Translations under genes and position numbers: made by a program
In this document: piece after piece, positions 13,025-25,200 of the stretch
Layout: each line of letters starts with the position of its first letter
Numbering within the stretch: position 1 is the stretch's first letter
Assembly: GCA_029747015.1 (NCBI GenBank)
Contig: JAKOGI010000428.1
Span: 253,501 to 317,500, forward strand
Origin: Carnegiea gigantea
Taxonomy: Eukaryota; Streptophyta; Magnoliopsida; Caryophyllales; Cactaceae
Reading direction: 5' to 3'
DNA length: 64,000 nt
The notes under the pieces: model-generated
What the model was told of the DNA's origin: nothing
Databases searched by the model: none
Seen by the model: only the letters and a program-made list of their open reading frames with translations

Positions 13025-13843
13025 ATGATGTCGGACCTCGATCTAGTTCGCTACGCCTGCATCGCCCACCGCAATCGCGACTCGTCCGAATCAACGATCC
13101 TGGCCGAGTTCAACTCGGCTGACTCGTCCCTTCAAGACCTTGCTTACCAATGCCTCCATAAGGCACCTCCCCACCACTCAATTTTCTCTCACTCCTATCG
13201 GAATCAAACCTACACTTTCCTCCTTGATGACCCTTTCGTGTATTTCGGGATATTCGGCCCGAAAATGCCCAAACCCGATCAAATTCTGTTCTTGGGTCGG
13301 TTGAGAGATGCTCTTAGTCGTCTGATCAAGCTCAACCCAAATAAGAAATTCACTTCCCACTGCTTCCAAGGTGAACTCCACCCAATTTTCCTCAGGACGA
13401 TGAAAAAAAGTATTGATCTTGATCCCCTCCTTTTGGTTCCAAATGGGGTTCATAGCATTAATCCACTCACTAGTGTCTCGGGTTCGGTTTCGCCATCAAG
13501 CAAGGCTAGGAAGATCTTTTCTGTGCCTGTGTTGTCTCCTGCCAACGTTGGAAAGGGTTACAAGAAGAAAAGGCCAAGTGGAGAGCGTGAAGAAGCTCTT
13601 GTGAATGGTAAATTTGATGTATTCGATGTTGATGGTGTTGTTGGTGAGGTTAAGAGCAGAAAAGTTAGTACTCAAAATGGGTTGCACTTGAGTGAAGCTG
13701 GTGGAGGTGGGGGAAGGCAAAAGGCTAAGAAGATTTGGAGAAGACATGTTTGGATTGTGTTGGCTTTGGATTTGGCTGTTTGTTTGATCTTGTTTGGGAT
13801 TTGGTTGTTTGTGTGCCGTGGTTTGAAATGCATTGAGAAGTAG
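13025..13843 (+). CDS. Phytolongin (longin domain, C-terminal membrane anchor)
   Basis: Single-exon gene of 272 residues. The N-terminal part (about 1-125: DLVRYACIAHRN, then LAYQCLHKAPPHHSIF, then FVYFGIFGPKMPK) has the longin fold seen in VAMP7-type SNAREs. The SNARE coiled coil is replaced by a low-complexity basic region (about 140-235). A single hydrophobic segment, WIVLALDLAVCLILFGIWLF (about 242-261), ends the protein with only a few residues beyond it, making it tail-anchored. This layout defines the plant-specific phytolongins (PHYL), non-SNARE longins located on secretory-pathway membranes. Two ATGs are adjacent (13025 and 13028) and either could start. The lack of introns agrees with what I recall for the family. 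The PHYL1 versus PHYL2 subgroup was not resolved. Confidence 0.9.
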   Translation: MMSDLDLVRYACIAHRNRDSSESTILAEFNSADSSLQDLAYQCLHKAPPHHSIFSHSYRNQTYTFLLDDPFVYFGIFGPKMPKPDQILFLGRLRDALSRLIKLNPNKKFTSHCFQGELHPIFLRTMKKSIDLDPLLLVPNGVHSINPLTSVSGSVSPSSKARKIFSVPVLSPANVGKGYKKKRPSGEREEALVNGKFDVFDVDGVVGEVKSRKVSTQNGLHLSEAGGGGGRQKAKKIWRRHVWIVLALDLAVCLILFGIWLFVCRGLKCIEK

Positions 13844-14007
13844 AACAGAAATCTTGGGAGTTCATGATCAGAAACGGGGTTATGCTGATGAACTTTTACG
13901 AAAGTTGGTTTGATGTTAAATCTTGGTTTTTGTACGTGGATGCTGGACACTATGAGTGTTGAGGCAGACATATATATGTATTCCCAAGATTAGAAGCTAG
14001 CTTGTTT

Positions 14008-14170
14008 GCAATATCAAGGCGGATCCTTGATGTTTTTTTGAGCTTTTTTCTTCTATCTGGCTATGATGTTTTGTGGGCAAATCCTGTTGGATTGCAATAT
14101 CAAGGGATCCTGCATGTTTTCTGAGCTTTTTTCCTGTCTAGCTATGGTGTTTTGGGGCTAATCTTCATAG
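14008..14170. repeat. Diverged tandem duplication, about 80-86-bp unit
   Basis: Unit 1 (14008-14093) and unit 2 (14094 to about 14170) both begin GCAATATCAAGG and share GAGCTTTTTTC and GGCTATG/AGCTATG blocks followed by GTTTTG. They differ by substitutions and small indels. They lie in or just past the phytolongin 3' UTR. Confidence 0.8.
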
Positions 14171-14470
14171 GTAGCCCCTTGGGAATGATATCTAGTTGAA
14201 GACTGTTTTAGCTATGAATGTAAGCGCTTGATTACTCAGCTTCTTTTGTAATTCTTTTTCAAATTGTGTATACCAAGAACAGTATATTTACATGTGCAGA
14301 CTAGTCAATGACATATGATTTATCAGTCTTCTTCAAACTTTAGTTTATATTTGTACATATTATTTCTTGACCTTCCTACAATCCAAATCTCTCTTATGTT
14401 TGGGATTTTGATTATTATTAATTGGTGCTGATTCTATTAAAATGAATTTCAGAGTGGGATATATCTTTGA

Positions 14471-14558
14471 TGGACTGTTCGTGGGAATATATTTTGAGTC
14501 TAGAAGTTGAAAACTGGACTGTTCATGGGAATATATTTTGAGTCTAGAAGTTGAAAAC
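14471..14558. repeat. Near-perfect tandem duplication, 44-bp unit
   Basis: Units 14471-14514 and 14515-14558 each start TGGACTGTTC and differ at one visible base (GTTCGTGG versus GTTCATGG). This is a recent local duplication, separate from the older one upstream. Confidence 0.9.
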
Positions 14559-15201
14559 TGACTTCGATTTCATGACAAGAGTGCTGGGGTTGGATTATGA
14601 CAGATTCTCCTTTAAAGTAGGGGTAGTGGCCCCTAAAGAATTCCAAGTGGGAGTGGAAGGGGTTTTTTTTTGGGGGGGGGGGGGGTGTAAATGGTCACTC
14701 GCGGCATTTTGACCCACTTTTTCAGGCTTTTCACAACTTGCATAGGCATAGCAAGTACGCTCTCTATCCCATCCACATCCTCCCAGTTGCTTTCCTCCTG
14801 GAAGAAACCACAGATTTATTTCCCTCAAACCACACCCACCCTCCCCCCCCAAAAAGAAAGAGAAAAAGAAAAGACCGAGAAAAAATGGTACTATTCCAAT
14901 TCTATCTTTCTATCACAAATTCACAGTATTTTTCAGGATTATGAACGCCCAAAATAAGAAAATGCATGGTTCTCAGCTCAAACTTTCATGTACATACATA
15001 ACTCTACCAAAATTAGATTAAGAAGAACGACAAACTGGGGGGAGGGGGGGGGCTTGGGAGGCGTCACAAGCAACCGCGAACAAGGAATTTGTCTACATTA
15101 TGAAACAATAGTCATAAAATTATAGAATACAGTAGTCAACCACCTCTGCACCAAGATTTTTGAGGGATTGCAAGGGACGCCATGCTGTAAATCCAGTGTA
15201 T

Positions 15202-18200
15202 TTAACCACACGGAGTGAGCTTCCTGTTGCCTGCACCACGAGGATTGTCATCCTTCCAGTCATCAAATGCGCGAGCCCTCTCCACCGCAGCATCATCGTC
15301 CTCATCCTCTTCGCGGGGGCCTAGCTTTTGAGAATCCTTGTACCATGCCGAATTTGCTTCTTCCATCATCTTCCTGTTCCGCTCTTGCCATTTGTTCATC
15401 ATCTCCATCTCCCGCAATCCCGCTTCCTCTATACTCATTGTCGGCATCCTGAGAATCAAGCAGAATGTACTCCTTATTAGTTCTCCACTGTCACAAATTT
15501 TCAAAAGAAAAGATGACAACGATTTTCAGGTTTATATATAGATCCTGAAACGTACCTGTGGCTAGGTTGGAAAACTTGTGCTGCCATTCTCTCTCTTTCC
15601 GTGGTGAGATTTCCACCCACAAGACTCGCAGGCCCAAATATTAGAGGCTGATGTTTGTGTTCGTGTGCCTGAGAAACATTTGCTCTTCCTTCCAAGACAT
15701 CTTGAGCAAAAGTGGCACATGTTATGGGCTGTGCCGGCTTTGTATATTGGGCACGAGCAGCAGCATCACGATGCCATAACTCCGCCTTCCTTGTCCGCTC
15801 ATCTAAAATAGATTGAGTGAATTCCCTGCCACCATCCTGCAAAGGCAGAGATATCTGAAGCTCGAATCTAGATCAAAGACAAACTCCCAGCGAGAGTATC
15901 TATAAGTGAATAATCAGTGATTGAAAACCAAAAATTGACCTCGGAATTGCAGAGACTACCTATGGAAACTTCATTAATTTCAGTCCTGTATTCTCTATCC
16001 AAATCAGGCAAAGAGAACCACAACTTCATCAACTTAGGGAAGCTTCATGCCCACTACTCCAACACTATCTTAAGAATACATGAAAGATGAAAACTGCTAC
16101 TTCCCTCCCATCGAGAACCTCAAGCAGTCATCTGAATATCAGAAAACCAATACTCATATAACAAGATAATTCATTACCACCTGTGATTGCCTCTCCTTTA
16201 CAGCAGAGAGCATTTCTTCCTCTTTCTTCAGCATTTCAACCAAATCCAAGGCCTAAAACATGTAACAAACAGCAGGGTGAACATACCATTGCGTAAAAAC
16301 ATAAGTGCCAATAAACTTCACAAAAAAGATCCATATCAAGATTTGCAATTATGACAAGATACCTTGCAAATTGCCAAGGATATGGTAGTAAGCCATGCCT
16401 GCAATAAGAAGACAAAGATTAATCATCGAAAGACATGAGCCTCAGACATAAACTCCAGCCAACATGGTCTCAACACCCCCCCCCCCAAAAAGAAAATAAA
16501 TAATTAAAAAAGAACCCAAAAATAAAAACTGAAAACAAAGGACCAAAGCAAAGGAGGAAGAAGAGAATGAAAATGGATGACTCATCACATCAGGTTCAAC
16601 ACTCCAGCCCAAAATAAATAATGCTGCCGTAGACGAAGGACAGGCAGCAACGGCACACAACAATCAAGCAACACCTTTATGTTTTCTAGGATACGTCAAG
16701 ACTAACTGCAGAAAGCTTAACATGTCCTCAGATGGAGATCAGTTGAATGAAATCATAGTTTCGAACACAAAAACAAAGAAATCAAATCATGTGCAATCCA
16801 ACTACTAACGAATTTTATTATTGTTATTATTTTCAGAAACAAGGAGATATTAACACATTGAGTGTCTAAAGATTTGCACTACAATAGACACTAACCTCAC
16901 CCACAAGTCTGCACTTGACATTTAGTGAGAAAGAAACAGAGGAAACAGACAGAAACAATAACAAGCACTGTAGCAAACACCACTAGTGGGACCCTGGGAT
17001 GTCAAGAGTTCATGCACCAAAAAAGTCTATACATTGATGTAACATAGAGCATAGTCACCATGTCAAGCACAGAAAAAATCATCCAAGTCCCTAGATTCTC
17101 AGCAGCTAGCCTGGAATGCATGGCATGAAAAGAAACAAGCAATACAGGCACCACATTACTATAGGTCACCCCGGGTACCCTCTACTAGGCATTGATTTCA
17201 CTGTTGATACATGAAAATATATGACTTAATTATTTGTGTCCATGCATCATCCTGCACATCATCACGTGCATCCCCTAAATCAGAGGGAACTTTTAGAGTT
17301 TATGATGTGACTGTGCCTAAATCACCTTGTCTTGTAATGCACGGCATACAAAAGAAAAGAAGAGCAACTAACCTCCCTCTCTTCTTCCCCATCATCATCC
17401 AGCACATCTTCTTCACCTGCCTCAACTGGTGTAGAAAGCGCTGCTGCTCTCGTTGAACGTCCGCGACGTTCTCTGCGTTCCTTAATCTCCAACAATTTTG
17501 ACTCTGCTGCTTTTTGGCGCTTAAAACGAGCAATCTGCAGGGAAAAGAAAAAGAAGAAAATTCATGGACCGCATGAAACACACCGTGCAGGAAGCCTTAA
17601 TATATAGATATAAATATCAACTGGAGAATTACGATTCATCGTCATGCCGACATATATTCAGCAGTGTAACAATATCTAACCTTTCTAGCCCTTTTGTCAG
17701 CAAAAGTATTAGAACCACCTTGACCAGAAGGTTCCAACTCTTCTTGCGGTACAAGCTCCATGGCTTCGCAAAATGAAAGGAATTCCTAAGAAAACAACCA
17801 TATCAGAGTACTCGAAATTTCAAAGACAGTAATACGTGACAGGGCTTACGTTACAATCATCACCACTTTTGAGAATTATGAGTACCTTCAGTTTTGCTTG
17901 TGCTTCCTTCAGAATCTGCATCCTATCATCTTGTGAAACTTTTTCTGCCAGCTCACCTAAATAATATGGCACCTGTAAAAGCAGATAGTTAAGATCGATG
18001 TCCACATTCCAACCAGGGGAGCTGAAATCCACTGATTTATACATGTACATGCCTGCCCTGCACAGAGGACGGAGAGGCCCTAAGCAGTGTTCATTACTGT
18101 CAACCAAGGTCTAAACTCAACACATTTAAGTAACAAGGGTTCTTTTTAATTCAAAAAAAAAAAAACCAATGATTAGAAGGCGTGCATTGCTTTCTTCCCC

Positions 18201-19556
18201 TACAGAAAGAACATTCTGTCTCCACAACAGCTTATCGAGAACAAAGCCAATTTCATTCGATAATGCATCTCCTAAGCAAAAATGGCTATTTAGATCATAG
18301 AACATGCCCCAACAATCATCAACATGTAAATCTAGAGACCCTATCAAAAGATGAAATAAAAAAATAGGAAATTCATCATCAAATCCTAAAATTGACGTAA
18401 GAAGCTTTAATCGAGTCCTATGACTAACAACCAAAGACATATCTTCACTACATGGGCCAGGGAACATTCTGCGAAATAGGAACTCCAGCAACAAAAATGC
18501 CAGTGTTTGAACTGAGTATAAAGGAGTGTCTTTGTGCAACCATTTGGAAGCCCCAAAAAGATAAGTCTACAGCACCAGCATAGCTCCACATTGAATTCCA
18601 ACTTGTTGAGCGAAAAAGGAATCATAGGATTTCTCACTCAACTATGAGGCATCACTGTGCAATTAGGCACCCATAGGTGCCACAATTGGTAAACATGACA
18701 ATTTTTACAGGACTGCCAAAAAACAAAAGCGCTGGAATTTATCTAGGAAAGGCTGCAGACAACGTGAATCCTCCAAGCCTATGCAGTCGTTCTACTCCAC
18801 CATCGTGCATAAGTGCCAAAAATACCGGCACCGCAATACTCTTAGATGCATATAAAGAAGGTAGCTTTTCCCAAAATGGTAGCAATGAAACTATTATCGC
18901 CAACACTACGGCTTTCCAAAAGTGTTCTGCTTTTACAAATCCATTCTCCATTCTTGCTAGCCAAACCGTATGTCACGGGTACTCATAGAGACTTGTGGAC
19001 GTCATTAAACCCAAAACCTAAACCTTACTGTTCACAAGAGATCAACTTACACATGCACGCAGCCTAATTCCGGGAAAAGTTTCAAACTTTAATACCACGC
19101 AACAACATAATCGCCTCATTCAGCCATAAGCATGCCTCCTACTTTTTGCACCAATTTCAAGCAGCTCCAGATCGCAGAGAAGTAATAAGCCTCGAAATCA
19201 ACAAATATATCAGTAAAATAAAAGAAAAAAAATACAAGAAATTACCAGGAGATACTTGAGATTAGCAGTGCCGATATCGTCTTTCGTTTCATTAGTCGAA
19301 AACAATCCAAGTTTGCCTATCATATCTTCGCACTGTTGGAGCACCTGACACCCCTTTTTTATAGTCTCCTGCAAAAATCACATTCCGAACATCAATTAAC
19401 CTAATTCAAACCAAAAATCAGACAACGCATTTTTAAACATTCGAAAAAATGATTAAGTACCTGATCAACAGATGAATCAGATGCCATTTGATGGATCTTG
19501 CGAGCTTGTTCGAAGAGAGAAGGCAGCGTCATGTCTGCCATCTTCGATTCCCCCAT
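15202..19556 (-). CDS. TAP46: PP2A regulatory subunit TAP46 (TAP42/alpha4 family)
   Basis: Nine coding exons in transcript order: 19556-19461, 19368-19246, 17972-17886, 17785-17681, 17534-17373, 16398-16363, 16252-16181, 15836-15556 and 15448-15202 (402 residues). TAP46 binds catalytic subunits of PP2A-type phosphatases and works downstream of TOR in growth and autophagy control. The protein starts MGESKMADMTLPSLFEQARK. The helical N-terminal half contains YLGELAEKVSQDDRMQILKE. Conserved C-terminal blocks are GREFTQSILDERTRKAELWH, PAQPITCATFAQDVLEG and the family's ending AFDDWKDDNPRGAGNRKLTP plus CG. Length matches the roughly 405 residues I recall for Arabidopsis TAP46. The second intron is 1.27 kb and exon 6 is only 36 nt. 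A (GAGATT)n repeat lies in the 5' UTR. It converges with the phytolongin gene and diverges from the hydrolase gene. Confidence 0.97.
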
Positions 19557-19631
19557 AATTCACGAGATTTTCAGAGAGAGAAAGTGTACGAAATGGATTT
19601 GAGGTTCGAAAAATTAGGGCTTTTCAGTGGC

Positions 19632-19670
19632 GAGATTGAGATTGAGATTGAGATTGAGATTGAGATTGAA
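19632..19670. repeat. (GAGATT)n hexanucleotide microsatellite
   Basis: About six uninterrupted copies of GAGATT, within 120 bp upstream of the TAP46 start codon, so probably in its 5' UTR. On the transcribed strand it reads (AATCTC)n. Confidence 0.95.
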
Positions 19671-20112
19671 ACGCTGGTGATGGAAATTTGGAGAAAGAAA
19701 GCACTGGCAATTTTTGTAGGAGAGAGACAGAACGAGCAAAACGAGAACTGGAGAACAGACCAGAATTTTTATAGAGCCCAGCGTGTGTTTGAAATTGGCA
19801 CCTATTTGGGCCAGGGTTCGTTCTAGAAAACTCTGGGCCATTTGGGCTATGGCCCTTGACCTACCACCCTTGTTATCCGATTGGGCCACTCTATAAGGAG
19901 TTCAATATGGGCTTCTTGAAGGGAAACGGGAAACCCCACCTCCTTCTTTTTTTTTTTTTTTTTTTCCCCTTTTTTCTTTTTGGCGTATGTGATGTAATTT
20001 AGATGTCTTTTTATGTAAGGTTGAAGTCTTATGTACATTAAGTTCTAATTTTGATTCTTCTCTTTACATGTATGTTATAATCGTGTTCTATTGCACTATC
20101 TATATCACTCAT

Positions 20113-20116
<4 letters not shown>

Positions 20117-20178
<62 letters not shown>
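20117..20178. repeat. (AT)31 microsatellite
   Basis: Sixty-two bases of uninterrupted AT dinucleotide in the intergenic region upstream of TAP46. Confidence 0.97.
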
Positions 20179-20182
<4 letters not shown>

Positions 20183-22258
20183 GTAATGCTAGCTATCGTA
20201 CTAACTTGATAATAATACAATGCAGCAATAGAAGATAAAGTCTTACCTTAGAAATCTACAGGTGTAAGGGATAGAAATCAAACTAATCAATATTGTAGAC
20301 ATATAAAAATAGCACTATCCAGTGTAGCTTACGTTTCACTTTACCTGATATCAACAATATTGCAGGTAAATTATCTGAAGGAAAAATTGGTTATTGCGAA
20401 TGACTTGGATGGATAGGTCCGAGGTTAATGCAGTGATAAGCATACATGCTTTCACGGATAGGTATAATCAGTCATGTGTTAGGGCTTTACTATTGACAAA
20501 GTCAGAAAGTTGCAGCTCCTAATTTATTTGACCAAAGAAAAGTGAGCGTTACAGCAATCAGTACTAGTATTAATTAATGCAAAGTCAAGCATTAACCACA
20601 CCGTAGGGGGTCGTGATGTTGGCCATTAAATAACACTTCTTTAATCCAATTTGAGAAAGCGACGGGGACCACACTTGCACAACGCAAAAGTAAACCCTAT
20701 TTTCAATATACTGAAGCCACGCCCACGAATGCATGTGGACGCGGGTCTTTAGTATTTAAAGCTATGGATTACGTTTCCACCCACAGAGAAAATATTGGTC
20801 ACATGAGGGAGGGGGAAAAAAATGATAAATTAAGAAAATAATGCGAGTAAATACATAATAGATTATTTATCAAATGAAGACACTTATGAATCAACTCAAT
20901 ATTCATATTAAATATCAAATTAGTATATAATAGTTTAATAAAACGTCCTTTTCGATTGTTTGTTATTATGAATGAGTCGATAATTATTTATGTTTTTCAA
21001 ATTAGGTTTGGAATGAAGACAACCTTTATAATATTATGTTAACATAAACATAGAGTGGAGTTATATGTTTTGTGAAGTATTTGTAGATAAGTTTATATTC
21101 AATATATTTTCAGATAGAAAAATCAGAAAGCAGATTGAATAGTTAAGTTTAGTCTTTCTATTTTTTCCTTTATTTTGTGGCTATCTATTCTTTGTTTGCC
21201 TTTTCTTCCAACCCTCATTGAAGACAACATAGGTATAACTCTTGAGAGAAGAGCTACCTAATTGTTGTATTGCTTACCATCAAAAAAATTTGATAATTAG
21301 TTTTTTTATTTTTAATTCATTATCACTGATAATTTGGTGAACAGTTTTAGAACTGATTTCTTTCTCTTCCCCATCCATTACTGCCATTAGAAAACTCATA
21401 TGACTTGCACATGATACTCAATAACATCAATATTGTTAAATTTTTTTTTTTAATCAATTGGGCAATTAACAAAGAGTCACGCATATAAGTTCAAATGAGG
21501 TTCCAATTCAAAATCAATTGACAATAAGTAAAGTAACTCACAAGTTTATATACACGCTCATGCCCTTTAATTTTGTCAATATGGGACCACACCCACTTTC
21601 ACATTCTTCTTATTTTTTTAATTTCTATCAATGTAGGATAACACCCACTTTCATTCGTCCACAAGTATGTGAATAATCACTATTTAAAAAATAAAAATAA
21701 TTACGACAGAGATCCTACAAATAAACGACAACTGCTTCAGTATCTACTAGTACGAAGAACCAAACTACCTCTACTTGCTCTTTCTTCATAATAAGAGACG
21801 AAATTAGATCACGGAACGATATTGTAATTTCAGCAATAGGGTGGTTTGTTCACCTTCTGAGCAAAATATACATAGAAATTTGGGTTAGTTTCCCTGTTTC
21901 TTCCAGTGGTGACGTGACGAATTCAAATCGAATCCAACCAGTCAAAGATGGGCCCCCCACATGCATTGTTCATAGAGGAGTCAGTTTGACATGGGGGCTG
22001 ACCAGGCCCAGCCGACCATCCTCCGTGGCACTCAGTTATCCACTTATCTTCTGCCACGTGGTGCTTCGCACAACATGTCAACGCTGGGAACATTTTTTCT
22101 TTTTTTTATTTATATTGTAAAATTTAAAGCACACCGGCTAATTCTTTCAACTGCTAACCAACGTATAGCTTCGTCTCCCCCTCTCCTCTATCTTCTCCCC
22201 CTGCAAACTGTCAACTCTCTCTCTGATTCTCTCTCTACCGTTGGACGATATCAAAACG

Positions 22259-25200
22259 ATGCCGTATTGCAACGTCGATAACGGTGGAACCAGAATTTTC
22301 TACAGAACTTACGGCCATGGACCCATCAAAGTCCTTCTGATTATCGGTACATTTCTCTCTCCTCCTCATATATTTTTCTTTTTTTTGGGTGGAAAGTTTT
22401 GGGGTCTGATTGTAGATGATTTGGTGAATGGGTTTGGGTTTAATTGTTCCGGGCAAGTTTTGAATTTTGGGAATTTTGATTGGAAATTGAGCCAGGGTTG
22501 GCTGGGACCCACGATTCTTGGGGGCCCCAAATCAAAGGGTTGGCGGGAACTGAGATCCCAAATGACAAGAAATCAACGGTGGATGATGGAGATTCAGGCA
22601 ATGCCGGCGGTTTGGAGGTTTGCGCTTTTGATAATCGGGGTGTTGGTCGGAGCTCCGTGCCCACCAAAAGATCCGAATACACGTAAGTTCCCCTTCATTC
22701 TTCATCAAATTTGTAAATTTAGGATCTTTTTTTTTGGGGGGGCGTTTGGGAGAGGGAGGTGGATTGGTGATGAAGACGGATTCAAAGAAAAATCCTAGTA
22801 AAACCCAACAAGTCTTAATTTGCACTGTGCCCGCTTCCATATTGGCTTTTTTCTTTACTTTTTTGTTTTTATTTTGTTTTGGATAGGCTAGTTGAATAGT
22901 GGCACATTGAACAGATATATTTGGCTAGGCAGATATTACTTACTTATGTGCTGCAGTGGTCTATGATCATGGCAATGCTGATAATACATGCATGAAAGCT
23001 GCAATCTTTACTATGAATGAGTTTTCTGATTCTATCAGCTTAGCTTAGAAGATTGTTCTGGTTTCCAAATTGTTGGCTTCTTATGAATTTTGTTTGGATA
23101 ACTGACATTTTAATGTTGTTGGGTACAGAACCACGATAATGGCGAAAGATGCTGTGGCTCTAATGGATCATCTGGGTTGGAAGAAAGCCCATGTCTTTGG
23201 CCATTCAATGGGTGAGTCACGACTTCGCCGCCGAATATTTGTCAGGTGACATTGAGTTCTCTCTTTTCCGTCCTCTTGCATGAGTTTAACCTTTCGTTTG
23301 TGTTCCAACAGGAGGTATGATAGCTTGCAAGTTGGCCACTCTAGTACCGGATAGAATTCTCTCCTTGGCTTTACTCAATGTGACCGGGGGTGGATTCCAG
23401 TGTCTTCCCAAGGTACGACAACTCTCAATGTTGTACATAGTGCTCTCATCCCTGCAATGTGCTACGTGTTCTCGATAATGATCTCTTCTGAGAGATATCA
23501 TGATGGTGTTTCGTTATGTTGATTAGAAGCCATAAATTTGTAACAATGTGACGGAGATAATTGTAGTGCTTCATCTAAAGGTCATGGTCATATGAGGCTT
23601 TCCTGTCTCTATTATCAGCAGGAAAGCTTGGCTTGTCAAAGCATGGATGAATCTTCCTTATCTCTTCCTGGAAAAATGTGGCTATTCTTGGGTGTTTCCA
23701 TATCACATTTTTGAAAGCATTCTTTTCAAAGTGAAAAGCGTGTAAATAGTTCCAAAGATATCAAGGGCCACGGGGCCACTTTCACATCCTAATAGCTATT
23801 TGACAAGAAGAAAAGCGTTTTCCATGTTCAGCATAGCCTCTTTTCTATTCATACTTCAGATTATGAGCCGTGCAAGAATTTGCTTCTCTGTGAAATTCTT
23901 ACAAGAGGCCACTTGTAAGTTTGTCCCACCAAGCCAAGATTGGCCCACTAAGCCCAGATAGGGCTACCAACAAGGGCCCACCTCCCAAAAAGATGGGTTT
24001 AATTTTACCTTGTAGAGTGACGCCTGAAAGCCTTGAATCCCAAATAGGCTGTTTGGAAATGATGGACAAACCATGATTGGCACAGTCTCTGTCATGCTTC
24101 AGCTTCATGAACCTGATCAATAGATTTCTGTTTAAGGCTTTAAGTGGTCTTAGTTTCTCTGGCAACTTCAACCCTGAATAGACTGTCCTTTGATGATATT
24201 TGGTGGAGCCTTACACATGGATTTTACCTGAAGGAGTTCGATACGTGATGCAATGACCCATTTCAAACCTGGCAAACCAAACCAGTACCTTGGTGCCTCG
24301 GGACCATGGGAACTTATATGCAATTTACCCCAAATTGTTTTCCCTTGAACCTAAATTTCACCCACTTTGAATCTGGGGCCCTTCAAATGTGATAATGATG
24401 TAAATTTCTCCCAGCAGTTGTTGTCTAACTTATAGAGACATGTTTCCACCTACCACAAACGCTAGATAGTGGAGCTTCTATATCTGAACAAGTGAATGTA
24501 TGTACTGTGTGGGCAAGTAAGTGAAACAGAAAGTTAACATACAATATCTTTGACCAGCCCCTGGTTGGAAATCCATGAGTCTGAAGGTCGTCTCTTCACT
24601 CCCCAAGATTCTGTTGTTTGCAGGAGAGGATTGTTTTTCCACCTCGTACACCATATTCTTGATGCTTAAACAACCGACCCATACTTATATATGCAGATTG
24701 AAAATGTTACTTGCATTGCTATTGGTTGGATAGAGAATCAATGGGGCATTGTGTTTTCTTATTCTTTTAGGAGGTCGCCATGTCCTCATATGTCCAAAAT
24801 AATGCAATTTCATACTTGAATTTCCTGTGCTGACCTCATCGTATTGTTTCTGTTTCAGCTCGATCGATTGACTATATCAGTAGCCATACGTTTCTTGTTG
24901 GCGAAGACACCGGAAGATAGAGCTGCTGTGGACTTGGACACGCATTACAGCCAGGTAAATTGCTCTTCTTGCTTTATGCTGCATATATTGATAAATTCAA
25001 TCAGAAGCTAAAAAAAGAAATTTTGAATGCTTACTAGGCAATGGCTTAATACTCACCTGGTGTGCGATCTGTACAGGACTATCTTGATGAGTGTGTTGGA
25101 CAGAGAACCAGACGAGCAATTTTATATCAAGTAAGAAGACGGCCTCGGACCTAATTAATAATTATTTCAGTTGATTTAACTTACTTTCAAACGGGACTAC

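Larger units (their letters stand above)
13844..15201. other. Convergent 3' region between phytolongin and TAP46
   Basis: No gene is supported. It contains the phytolongin 3' UTR, two separate tandem duplications (14008-14170 and 14471-14558), and a T9-G14 tract at 14663-14685. The last 100 bp before 15202 should be TAP46 3' UTR. Confidence 0.55.
19557..22258. other. Divergent intergenic region between TAP46 and the hydrolase
   Basis: No gene is supported. It holds the TAP46 5' UTR with a (GAGATT)n repeat, a 22-T tract near 19945-19966, a 62-bp (AT)n tract, and about 1.5 kb of plain AT-rich DNA. A CT-rich stretch just before 22259 looks like the 5' UTR of the hydrolase gene. Confidence 0.5.

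Noticed and set aside
18126..18539. 137-residue minus-strand frame inside the large TAP46 intron
   Set aside because: It lies within an intron joined cleanly on both sides by TAP46 exons and has no domain.
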